Shown here: one piece after another, positions 25,934 to 34,173 of the stretch
How the letters are laid out: every line of letters begins with the position of its first letter
How positions within the stretch are numbered: position 1 is the first letter of the stretch
Source of the DNA: Rhizobium sp. CCGE531
GTDB taxonomy: Bacteria; Pseudomonadota; Alphaproteobacteria; Rhizobiales; Rhizobiaceae
Direction of reading: 5' to 3'
Assembly (NCBI RefSeq): GCF_003627795.1
Contig: NZ_CP032684.1
Span: forward strand, 1,403,001 to 1,467,000
Length of the DNA stretch: 64,000 nt
Notes under the pieces: generated by a model
The model's database searches: none
What the model was told of the DNA's origin: nothing
Seen by the model: the letters and a program-made list of their open reading frames with translations, nothing else
Program-made: the position numbers and the translations under genes

Positions 25934-28207
25934 TTACGGTGTCCCCATGAACGAAATTCCCGACAGTGACGCGCTTGTTGCATTCGCCGCTGTCTGGAAA
26001 TTCATCACGCCGCTTGTGGCTACGTTGATCCCCACAAGCGCAGTCTGTCCAAGCGTCACAAACTGGCAATTCTCTATCGGACGGAACCCTACGGGCAATG
26101 TGGCGAACACCGTGCCGGCCGTTGTTGCCCGCCCGCGTCAACAACGCCGGAGCCGCTGTTGTTGACGGTCAGATTGCCAACGACTGTGTAGTAGTCTGTG
26201 CCGCTTTGAACAGCGATACCGTTGGTACAACCGCGGATTCGATTGTTGTTGACGATGATGCAAACCCCAGCGACGAGCCGGACGCCGTTCTCGGCCGTAC
26301 TGTTACCGTGGATCAAGTTCGCATCGATCACGATGTCTGTCCCGGCGTTCACGAGAATCCCGTCGCCACCGCCGGCATTGTCCGTGTCCGCGGCGTAAAT
26401 CGTGTTACCGGTGATATTCCATCTCGCCGCTGCACCGTCTACCTTGATGTTATCGCCGTTTACTGCCGCGAGATGGCACCCCTCAACTTTACGAAATTCG
26501 GATTTCCAGAAACCACGACGAGGTTAGAAACGGCGTTATGGCCGCCAAGGAACGAACAACCGATGAAATCGATGTTCGAAAAGTTCGCCGAGACGCCGCC
26601 CTCGAGCGTTACGCCGATGCCATCATAGTTGTCGAACCAACAATTGTTGAATTTGACGCCCGCAAGAAACACACCGGCCAGGGCGTTGAAAAGATACGCC
26701 GCCGAATTCTTGAAGTAGCCGAAGTAGGAGTTCGTCACGAATAGCCCGTCGACCGTTACCACTTCTATGCCGTAGCGGGCTCCCGCGCTTCCAGACGCTC
26801 CGGATGCAGTTCTGAAGGCGCAGTTATCAATGAAGATGTTTCCGCCGTAAGCACCAGTATACGTCGACACGCTGACAACAACACCAATCTCGCCTGCCTC
26901 CGTGACCTCACCGAATGCAGCAGCAACGTTTGAGATATGAACGTCGAAACAGCCATTGAGAGCGATCTGCCAGAATCCACCCGCAATATTTATGTTCGTC
27001 AACCATACGCCGACGGCGGTCTCAAACATTATCATTGCGCTGCTTGTGGTGCAGCGGACTGTTGTATCCATTGAGAAGTCGGAGAGATGAACGCTTTGGA
27101 TGTTGTTCGGAGACGCGGATGCAACATAAATCGCATTGCCGGTTGCGAAAGTTCGCCGGAGCGTCGTCGCGCCAATCCCGGCGCCGCGCAGCGCCATGTA
27201 GCCCGAATTAAAATTGATGACAGAACCAAACCGAATGACACCTGCCGGTAGCTTAATGGACAGCTTGCCGAGCAACCTCGTAACCGTGATCGTCGTATTG
27301 AGTGCCGCGGCATTGTCCGTAGAATCGTCACCGACCACGCCAAACCACGCCGCCTGGATGTCGCCGTATAGACGCGCACCCACGCTCCCGCCGTCGAGGC
27401 AATAGCATTAGCCTTGATGAACATGCCTTCCGCCGTATCTGCGGAAATTTTAGAACTATAATCACCACTTCGCCAAACGAATTGCCCCTCGCGGCTGGCC
27501 TCCTTAAGGAATACACTCTTGAGCGTCGCGGTATTAAGACCCTTAAGCGCTGTACGAGTGAGTGCAAACACATTTGGAACGGCGCCGAGAGCGGCCTCAG
27601 CGGCTGCCTGCGCGGCTTCCGCAGCGGCTACAATCGAGTTCGACACTTGGCCGTTAATGCAGCGAAATGTCGAGCCGGAAATATACCCGAAGAGCAACAT
27701 GCCGGCCGCTAACCCATCGCTGGCAACGTCATTGCCTGAATTGGTTTTAATCGTGAGTGCAGCGCCACCGTTAAATGATACGGTTACCGGGCTGGCGGTA
27801 TTTGCCTCAAAAACGTTCATAACGCTGAGCGCGGATCCGCTAACCGGAATGGTGCTTGTCGCCTGAATGGCGGTCGGCGTGCCGGCGCCAATGTCACTGG
27901 CAATGACGAAGCTGAACGGCAGATCGCCAGCACGCGCCCACGAGCCTGAGCCAGATGCGCCAGCCTTAACGTAAATGCCATTGTAAGCTGTCGTCGCATC
28001 GCCAAGCACCCAAGCCATAGCCGGGGCTGCGTGAGCAAGGTCGGCATAAAGTGCGGCGCGCGAGGTGTAAAGAAGGCCGCCGTTTGAGGTAAAGGCGTTG
28101 ACTATTGATTCGAGCCAAGTGCCCCATGCACGGATGTCTGATTTAAGTGGTTGGATGGGGTCCGTGTAGGGACCGTCGGCCCAAATGCTTGCTGCCAACT
28201 GCGGCAT
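25934..28207 (-). pseudogene. Phage tail-spike/pectate-lyase-like protein, three frameshifts
   Basis: Read from 28207 on the minus strand, the N-terminal part (MPQLAASIWADGPYTDPIQPLKSDIRAWGTW..., about 275 residues) matches the particle-binding start of rhizobial phage tail proteins. At about 27370 the frame shifts to GDIQAAWFGVVGDDSTDNAAALNTTI, the pectate-lyase-3 start of a right-handed beta helix, which continues with NIQSVHLSDFSMDTT and repeated beta-helix rungs. At about 26485 a shift leads to GCHLAAVNGDNIKVDGAAARWNITGN; at about 26130 another leads to TVFATLPVGFRPIENCQF and a stop at 25934-25936. The reconstructed protein is about 755 residues. Confidence 0.75.
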
Positions 28208-28364
28208 GATTTCTCCAATAGAAAAAGCTCGGCGCGCGGCTAGGCTGAAAGATGGGATTGTTTGTGGGGTGGCTGGCCTTTAACGGCCAACAAAATTGTG
28301 GGATTAGGATCTGTCCTGGCCTCAACCCATAGACGTACGAATTGCCATACGCTTCATTTGCACA

Positions 28365-28730
28365 ATGAAAGTTCTACTCGCTGGCATCGTTGGTTCCGTC
28401 CTTGGGCTACTGCTTTTTGCAGTTGGTCGCGAGGTGTGGTTTGCGTTTCAGGAGCGGCCGACACCTGAAGTGTTTGATGCTGCATTCGATGCCGTAGGAT
28501 CTCTGCGCTGGATCGACACCACTCTCGTAACTGGCCTAGCGGCTGTTGCGGCAGCTTTTGTCAGCGTGCGTGCTGTGCACCGGCAGATCGACTCAGATCG
28601 GCAAATGGAGGCAGATCGAATTGCAGCGCAGCCTGCCGCTAGTCGTGCAACGCTGCCGTTGGTACTCAGCAGGATCTGCAGATACGCAACGGACCACGGT
28701 ATACGACTTTATGCCGCCCTAGTTGTGTAG
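28365..28730 (+). CDS. Small membrane protein, probably C-terminally truncated
   Basis: The 121-residue product has two hydrophobic spans (about residues 3-21 and 51-69) and a helix with RQIDSDRQMEADRIAAQPAASRATLPLVLSRICRYA, a pattern seen in phage-linked membrane proteins encoded next to tail genes. In such relatives the helical part continues well beyond the ICRYA point; here the last dozen residues (DHGIRLYAALVV) look foreign, suggesting a deletion junction near 28690. Function unknown. Confidence 0.55.
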   Translation: MKVLLAGIVGSVLGLLLFAVGREVWFAFQERPTPEVFDAAFDAVGSLRWIDTTLVTGLAAVAAAFVSVRAVHRQIDSDRQMEADRIAAQPAASRATLPLVLSRICRYATDHGIRLYAALVV

Positions 28731-28778
28731 TCCCAACATGTGATGGTGCATCATTGATCCTGAGTCGTGAGGAAGAGG

Positions 28779-28931
28779 ATGCATAGTGCCGCCGTTTCGG
28801 AAGCTTGGCAGCGGCTCGGTGCAGAATATCTGGAATCCTGGACCGATCAGCGCACGGAACCGTGGGCGCTTCGTGAATTCGGACCACCGGCCGGTCGCGC
28901 CTGGTCGGATCGGAAGGATAACGTCGTGTGA
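28779..28931 (+). CDS. Short hypothetical ORF (50 residues)
   Basis: An ATG preceded by GAGGAAGAGG opens a 50-residue frame: MHSAAVSEAWQRLGAEYL, then ESWTDQRTEPWALREFGPP. The composition looks like real protein, and the ribosome site is good. It overlaps the debris end of the integrase fragment in antisense. It could be a small gene or the tail of a larger lost one; I recognise no family. Confidence 0.35.
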   Translation: MHSAAVSEAWQRLGAEYLESWTDQRTEPWALREFGPPAGRAWSDRKDNVV

Positions 28932-28949
28932 CCCGACCGATCAGAGCAT

Positions 28950-29250
28950 CTCGTGCAAAATCGCAAATTCCGAAAGCACCTAAAGCTGGGAAGATAGTTC
29001 GAGACCAATGTCTTTACTGTTTGGCTACTACGGAGGTCCGATCTGTCCTTGGCTAAGTCCTTCCCAAGGCCGGCGTGCGCGATAGCTTTGCGCGCCGCTT
29101 CTCTCGCTTCATTCGCTTTTAAGGTTCCGACACGGCCAAGCTTGATGCGCTTTTTTGCCCCGCCTGCGATTGGTCGGAACTCGGCAAAGAACGTGCCCGT
29201 TCCCGATGTCGTTCTGTACATGCCGAACCCGGTGAGATCCCCAATGCGGC
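28950..29250 (-). pseudogene. Tyrosine integrase fragment
   Basis: On the minus strand, GDLTGFGMYRTTSGTGTFFAEFRPIAGGAKKRIKLGRVGTLKANEAREAARKAIAHAGLGKDLAKDRSD is the N-terminal arm-binding domain of phage-type tyrosine integrases (the LGRVGTLKANEAREAARK stretch is typical). Both ends are missing: the start is replaced by an IS481 fragment at about 29250, and after about VKTLVSNYL the frame becomes non-homologous. No catalytic domain remains. It supports an integrated element that used the nearby tRNA-Pro. Confidence 0.7.
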
Positions 29251-29573
29251 TTGTTCTTCTTGCACGAGATGATCATCGCCTCGACCGGCTCAGGCAGTTG
29301 GTTGGCGTAACGCACCGGCCGTCGAGACCGATCCGTCAGCGCCTCCAGGCCGTCTTGCCTGTAGCGATTGAAGATTTTGTAGCCGGTCTTGCGCGAGATG
29401 CCGAACTCCCGGCACACATCCCTCATGCCTTCGCCCTCAAGCAACCGGGCGACAAAACGTAGACGTTCCTCCATCACCGAAGTCTCTTTCCACGGCATCA
29501 ACACCTCCCGCAAAAAAAACGAAAAGTGTTACCCATGTCTCCGGTACAAAACGTCACCCATCTCTCAGCCCAG
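29250..29573 (-). mobile_element. IS481 family transposase fragment
   Basis: The minus-strand frame from 29498 begins MPWKETSVMEERLRFVARLLEGEGMRDVCREFGISRKTGYKIFNRYRQDGLEALTDRSRRP, the N-terminal HTH of IS481 transposases, and breaks off at KPHWG, within the shared bases CATTGGGG where integrase sequence starts. The outer end keeps the IS terminus (GAGATGGGTGACGTTTTGTACC on the minus strand, near 29545-29570). About two thirds of the transposase, including the DDE core, is gone. Confidence 0.75.
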
Positions 29574-29609
29574 GCACTCCTTGAACTCCCAATCGAATTT
29601 CCAAAAAAA

Positions 29610-30305
29610 TCACCCGCACCAGGACAGCACCTGTCCCGTCCAGCGGTGCGCAAGGCCTTCGGAAACCATTTGGTCGCCGATCGAGCGGCCGGCGCGCATG
29701 GCGATTCGCAGCTTGCCGCCATTCCGGTCGTCGGGGCGGTTGCTGCCGGAAAGTACGAAGGTCCCGTCATTGAGAATGGCCTGCAGGCGCAGTTTTGCGG
29801 CCGCGGCCTTCTGCCTTTCGCCGGGGCAGCGCGCGGCATCTGCATCCGGCACGTCGATATCGGCCAGCTGGATCCTGGCGCCGTTCTGCCAGAAGGTATT
29901 GCCGTCGACCACGCAATTCGTTCCGGAACCGCGGCCGCAAAACACGAAGCGGCCGCCGGTCTGGGGCCGCAGGCTGGGGACTGGCCGTTCGATCGGTATC
30001 TTGCTGACCGGCAACGCCACGGGAATGGCGGCGGGTGGTACGGGCAGGGCCGACGTCGCGCGCGGCTCGGGTGTGATCGCGGCTGTCTTTATTTGCGGCT
30101 TGGCTGCCGGCACCGGCGCTTCCTGGGTCATGTGCGGCATACCGGCGACCGCGCCGGCATGGGCAAGCATGGACGGCATCTCCTTGCGATGCTGATAGGC
30201 ATAAATGCCGGCCACGGTCGCCAGGCCGACGGCGCCCCACAGCCACATCGAAGTGCCCGCTTTGGACTGCGGCCTGCGCCGCGTGCGTCGTTTCGCTTTC
30301 ACCAT
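29610..30305 (-). CDS. Membrane-anchored staphylococcal-nuclease-like protein
   Basis: The 231-residue protein has a basic N-terminus and one membrane span (WLWGAVGLATVAGIYAYQH, about 21-39), a Pro/Ala-rich linker to about residue 125, and a C-terminal SNase-like domain with ARIQLADIDVPDADAARCPGER and RNGGKLRIAMRAGRSIGDQMVSEGLAHRW. The two arginines of the nuclease site can be matched, but the glutamate of the DTPE-type motif is Asp (IDVPD), so activity is uncertain. First core gene to the right of the island. Confidence 0.75.
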   Translation of the reverse strand: MVKAKRRTRRRPQSKAGTSMWLWGAVGLATVAGIYAYQHRKEMPSMLAHAGAVAGMPHMTQEAPVPAAKPQIKTAAITPEPRATSALPVPPAAIPVALPVSKIPIERPVPSLRPQTGGRFVFCGRGSGTNCVVDGNTFWQNGARIQLADIDVPDADAARCPGERQKAAAAKLRLQAILNDGTFVLSGSNRPDDRNGGKLRIAMRAGRSIGDQMVSEGLAHRWTGQVLSWCG

Positions 30306-30397
30306 GATATCGTCCCTCTATTGCGAGGGGATTATCGCCGCGATTTCTTACCGATCCGTTGGCTTGGACCGGATTTGCACACTCTGATGGGGAAAGG

Positions 30398-30790
30398 CTA
30401 CTTCGCGGCGGCTGCCGCCGGCTTGAGTTTCACCGACATCGTCACCTGTCCGCTGATGGAAAGTCTTGTGCCATGGTTGTCGAGATTGTTGACCGAGCTA
30501 TTGCTCGACATGGCGCTGATCTGGCAGGCGTCGGCAATGGTATCGAGCAGGGTCGCGCAACTGCTTGCGGCGATCTTGTAGAAGGATTTCAAGGCCTTCT
30601 CCTGCTGCTCCTCGCCATCGCCATCCGCCACCGGATAGGAGATCGATATTCCCGATTGGACGGAAATATATCCCTCCGGAGCCTGGCGGGGATTGCGCAG
30701 AGGAAGGTTTTGAAAATTCTGTGCAAGGGCGGGCAACGTCGCGCCGAAAAGCACCATGCCCAAGACAGTCGGGATCAAAAATCTGTTCAT
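30398..30790 (-). CDS. Exported hypothetical protein
   Basis: The 130-residue product has a cleavable signal peptide (LGMVLFGATLPALAQ, cleavage after residue 23) and a mature part with EGYISVQSGISISYPV, two cysteines in KIAASSCATLLDTIADACQIS that may pair, and an end SISGQVTMSVKLKPAAAAAK. No family recognised. It is followed on the same strand, 92 bp on, by the SNase-like gene. Confidence 0.7.
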   Translation of the reverse strand: MNRFLIPTVLGMVLFGATLPALAQNFQNLPLRNPRQAPEGYISVQSGISISYPVADGDGEEQQEKALKSFYKIAASSCATLLDTIADACQISAMSSNSSVNNLDNHGTRLSISGQVTMSVKLKPAAAAAK

Positions 30791-31043
30791 CGTCTTGCCT
30801 CCGTTTTTCCCGCTTATCGCAGATGCGGATAAAGGCTTGGTGATGCGGTAACTTAAAATTGTACTCTTGGTGGGAATTGCCGCTGCATTTGCGAATCAGG
30901 CGTGCGTCGGGGGGGCGTGATTGCTGAAATGCTTCCTTGCCAAGGCTGCGAGCAAAGCGCATAGTCCAGCCCTATCGTCGGATATAATGCGGGTGACGGC
31001 GAGGTTCAGCGTGCTTCTGCCCGAAAGATGACGAGATGCACGA

Positions 31044-31256
31044 ATGTTGGAAACTCCTATACATCCGCGGGATTTGCCCCTGTTTTCAGACGATCTGGAT
31101 CGCTTGGAGAAGGTGCTGGACATGGTTTGCAAAGATCGTGGCATGAGCTCCCGCAGTCCGGAAGCCGAGCGCCTCGGGGCGTTGATCATCCAGCTTTATC
31201 GCCAGGGCGTGAAGGACGACGCAAAACTGCTTGCGCTCGCCAGGGCTTATTTCTGA
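31044..31256 (+). CDS. Small conserved hypothetical protein
   Basis: A 70-residue soluble helical protein (MLETPIHPRDLPLFSDDLDRL, later SPEAERLGALIIQLYRQGVKDDAKLLALARAYF). The pattern, with alternating hydrophobics, looks like a conserved rhizobial small protein, but I know no function. No strong ribosome site is visible before the ATG. Confidence 0.6.
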   Translation: MLETPIHPRDLPLFSDDLDRLEKVLDMVCKDRGMSSRSPEAERLGALIIQLYRQGVKDDAKLLALARAYF

Positions 31257-31479
31257 CGCAACCGCGTTTTTTTATGGCCAACAATCTAATCGATTTAAGC
31301 TGATTTCACATAGCAGCAATGAGGCTTTGTGCCTGTTCGAAGCGGACTTGCCTCCCTATATTTGCTGCGTTGCACAAAGAGATTCGATTTCTCGATGTCA
31401 CTGCTTCTGGAAAAGAACAGTGCGCGCCTGCCGCAGCGGATGAAAAACGATCGCGGTGGCGTGGATGGAAAGGTCTATA

Positions 31480-32499
31480 ATGAATTTTAAAGTTCCGAGC
31501 CGGCTTCGCCGCTTGCTTGTTGATTCCGTGGAATTGCCACAGCTCAAATTTCCGATGACGCGGCCACTGTCGCAGCCATCGCGCCGCCGTATTTCCGCGC
31601 GGACTGCGCCGCAGCGACTGACGGATGTTTTGTGGTTCGGCCGCAATCCCGGCGATCTGCGCATGCTCGAATATGTGCCGCCGGGTGTCAAAGGCCCGAT
31701 GCCGCTCGTCGTTGTCCTGCACGGCTGTCACCAGAATGCCGAGGATTTCGATCGCGCCAGCGGCTGGACTGCGCTGGCTCGCGCGCATGGCTTTGCCGTG
31801 CTTTATGCCGAGCAGAAGATGTCGAACAATCCCAATCTGTGTTTCAACTGGTTTCGTCCGAGCATGGTGACGCGCGACCGCGGCGAACTCGGCTCTATCC
31901 GTGAAATGATCGATTTCAGCCGCCGGCTGCACGACATCGATGACAGCAGGATTTTCGTCATGGGTCTATCGGCAGGCGGCGCCTTGGCGGCAGCACTGCT
32001 GGCAACCTATCCGGAGCTGTTTGCAGCGGGCGCCATCATCGGCGGCCTGCCTTTCGGCGCCGCCCGAGATGCGATGTCGGCGCTTGATGTCATGAGGCGG
32101 GGCTCCACCCGGACCGCCGAAAAATGGGGCGCGCTCGTGCACGAAGTCTCGCCCGAGGCTGCCCGCTATCCGGTCGTTTCCATCTGGCACGGCGATGCCG
32201 ACGAAGTCGTGTCCTTTGCCAATGCCGAGGCATCCGTCGCGCAATGGCTTACCGCGCGTGAGCGTCCGCGCACCAAGGGTCGCCTGCGTCTCTTCGACGG
32301 CGGCGAGCGGCGCGAGTGGCGCGACGATTACGGCAACATGATCCTGGAACTCGTAACGCTGAACGATTTCGGGCATGGCCTGCCTGTCGGCTCCGCCGTC
32401 GAGGGCTGGGAACCGGCCAACGACACGGAACGCTTCATCCTGCCCGCCGCGCTGTCGGCGCCGGAAGAGCTCGTCAAAAGTTGGAAGCTGGCGGCCTGA
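31480..32499 (+). CDS. PHB depolymerase family esterase
   Basis: The 339-residue alpha/beta hydrolase has the short-chain PHA depolymerase layout: MPLVVVLHGCHQNAEDFDRASGWTALARAHGFAVLYAEQ (oxyanion-hole side), the lipase box GLSAGGALAA (nucleophile Ser, about residue 163), an Asp region WHGDADEVVS and a His in NDFGHGLPVG. It likely cleaves polyhydroxyalkanoate oligomers or similar esters. No clear signal peptide is seen, so cytosolic action is likely. The ATG at 31480 has GGAAAGG upstream; an earlier in-frame ATG exists at 31456. Confidence 0.85.
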   Translation: MNFKVPSRLRRLLVDSVELPQLKFPMTRPLSQPSRRRISARTAPQRLTDVLWFGRNPGDLRMLEYVPPGVKGPMPLVVVLHGCHQNAEDFDRASGWTALARAHGFAVLYAEQKMSNNPNLCFNWFRPSMVTRDRGELGSIREMIDFSRRLHDIDDSRIFVMGLSAGGALAAALLATYPELFAAGAIIGGLPFGAARDAMSALDVMRRGSTRTAEKWGALVHEVSPEAARYPVVSIWHGDADEVVSFANAEASVAQWLTARERPRTKGRLRLFDGGERREWRDDYGNMILELVTLNDFGHGLPVGSAVEGWEPANDTERFILPAALSAPEELVKSWKLAA

Positions 32500-32582
32500 A
32501 GCACGCCGTATAAGCGGCATGCGAGAGACCAGGATCTAAAGCGCCTGGAGCCAATCTTGGAGATCGCGACGCGCTTTCGCCG

Positions 32583-32873
32583 TCAGTCGTCATTGGTGGC
32601 ATTCAGGTTTTCCGGCCGAATGCCGTCATTTTCCGACCAGTGCTTGAAGCGTATGCCGGGGCCGCCTGTCCCGTCGCTGCCGCCGGCGAGGAAAAGCACG
32701 CCGTGGTTTTCGAGAACGGAACGGACCGCCGCGAGTGCCTTGATATCCGTCGAACCGACGCCTGTTTCCAGTGCTTCGATCGTCGAAGCCGGTAGTTTGC
32801 TCTCGCTGGCAAGCGTTTCCAGTGTTAGTCCGAGCATGGCACGCGCGCCGCGCAATTGTGCTGAAGTAATCAT
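32583..32873 (-). CDS. XRE family helix-turn-helix regulator
   Basis: The 96-residue protein has one Cro/C1-type HTH (SAQLRGARAMLGLTLETLASESKLPASTIEALETG, residues about 4-38) and the short tail VLFLAGGSDGTGGPGIRFKHW shared by a family of small rhizobial regulators. Targets are unknown. It is intact, unlike its relative in the island at 23682-24017. Confidence 0.8.
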   Translation of the reverse strand: MITSAQLRGARAMLGLTLETLASESKLPASTIEALETGVGSTDIKALAAVRSVLENHGVLFLAGGSDGTGGPGIRFKHWSENDGIRPENLNATNDD

Positions 32874-32937
32874 GAGTTAAGTCTATCGCATCGGTTCAAA
32901 AAGCGGAACCGGTTTCGCATAAAAATCACGCGGAAGC

Positions 32938-34173
32938 TTAAAGAGCGGCCGCGCTCTTCCTTCGGCCTTCCATCGTATCGAGCAACCTCGCATTTCCCTC
33001 CAATTCCAATGGCGCTGGGAGGGGATGGCCGAGCAAATCATGATAGATTTTCTCGGTCGCGTCGGCCATGCCGGCCAGCGTATAGCCATCCTTGCGGCGC
33101 CGTGCTTCGGCGGTGAGATTTGCCAGCAGCATCGGATCGGCAAGGCGCGCCATCGCGGCTGCCAATGCTTCCGGGTCGTCGCTGTTCGGGACGATGTAAC
33201 CATTCTTTCCGTGTTCCAGCACAGTGCGCGCGCCACCGACATCGGCGAGTAGCAGCGGCTTGCCGGCAGCTGCGGCCTCCAGCATCACATAGGACATCGC
33301 CTCGTAGCGGCTCGGCATGACCACGGCGTCGAAGGCATCGATGGCCGTGACACCCGGCATGCCGCCGTCGAAATGGGCCCGATGTTCGAGGCCGGCAGTC
33401 CTGATCATTTCCTTGACGGTTTGGGCAAGCTCGCCCCCCCCGATCATCAGAAGATGGGCCTGCGGCGATTTCACCGCCATGCGGGCGAAGGCTTCGACAA
33501 GGCGTTCCGGCGCCTTTTGCCGGGTCATTCGGCCAACGAAGCCGAAAAGTAGGGCATCCTGCGGGATGCCATATCGCTTGCGGATGGCGGAGCGCTGGCT
33601 GATGGGCGGCGCATTGACGCCGTTGACGACGATGCGCAGCTGGGTCCTGGGAATTCCGATCGACAGCGCATGATCATACTCATCCTGCGAAACACAGATC
33701 AGGCGGTCCGTCAGCCATGTGCCGAGAAAGCGCTCGATGCCGCCATAGATCAACCGTCCCTTGGTCCCCAGCGTCGGATCCATGGTGCGGAAGGCATGCG
33801 GCGTATAGAGGACCGGTACATGTCGTCCCGGCAGGCGCAGGCGCGTCAGGGCGCCGGCCTTCGAGCTATGGCCGTGGATCAGGTCGAACGGCCCGTGCAC
33901 GGCCGCGATCTTGCGAAGCTGCCACCATGCCGTCAGGTCCCAGGGGCCTGGCGCGCGCCGCATGGCGAGCGGAACGACGTTGTCTACGCCGATACTCTCC
34001 AGTTCGGCGACGAAGGCAGGCTCGGCGCGCACCGGCGAATAGATGGCGGTCACCGAATGGCCGCGATGCTGCATCGCCCGGCACAGATCGAGAAAATGCC
34101 GTCCGGAGCCGCCACCGCTCGGTTCGAGAACCTGCAGCAGCGACAGACGCTTGACGTTGGTGCGGATATTCAA
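32938..34173 (-). CDS. Glycosyltransferase family 4 protein
   Basis: The 411-residue enzyme has the GT-B fold: N-terminal acceptor domain (LLQVLEPSGGGSGRHFLDLCRAMQHRGHSVTAIY), DLIHGHSSKAGALTRL, and a C-terminal donor domain with FGFVGRMTRQKAPERLVEAF and the EX7E motif region SRYEAMSYVMLEAAAAGKPLL (about residues 290-310). It would add a nucleotide-sugar-derived residue to a lipid-linked polysaccharide on the cytoplasmic side. Its start overlaps the end of the preceding ligase/polymerase gene by 4 bp (ATGA), so it is the last gene of a five-gene minus-strand operon. Confidence 0.9.
   Translation of the reverse strand: MNIRTNVKRLSLLQVLEPSGGGSGRHFLDLCRAMQHRGHSVTAIYSPVRAEPAFVAELESIGVDNVVPLAMRRAPGPWDLTAWWQLRKIAAVHGPFDLIHGHSSKAGALTRLRLPGRHVPVLYTPHAFRTMDPTLGTKGRLIYGGIERFLGTWLTDRLICVSQDEYDHALSIGIPRTQLRIVVNGVNAPPISQRSAIRKRYGIPQDALLFGFVGRMTRQKAPERLVEAFARMAVKSPQAHLLMIGGGELAQTVKEMIRTAGLEHRAHFDGGMPGVTAIDAFDAVVMPSRYEAMSYVMLEAAAAGKPLLLADVGGARTVLEHGKNGYIVPNSDDPEALAAAMARLADPMLLANLTAEARRRKDGYTLAGMADATEKIYHDLLGHPLPAPLELEGNARLLDTMEGRRKSAAAL

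Noticed and set aside
25857..26144. 95-residue minus-strand frame at the tail-spike end
   Set aside because: A different frame gives the family-like C-terminus (TVFATLPVGFRPIENCQF), so this one is a shadow.
28690..29640. Right attachment site copying the tRNA-Pro 3' end
   Set aside because: I looked for the T-arm and acceptor sequence near the integrase fragment and the SNase gene and saw no copy; it may have been deleted.
32878..32935. Third RIME-like repeat
   Set aside because: GCATCGGTTC and GGAACCGGTTT are reminiscent of a rhizobial repeat, but the block order of the other two copies is missing.
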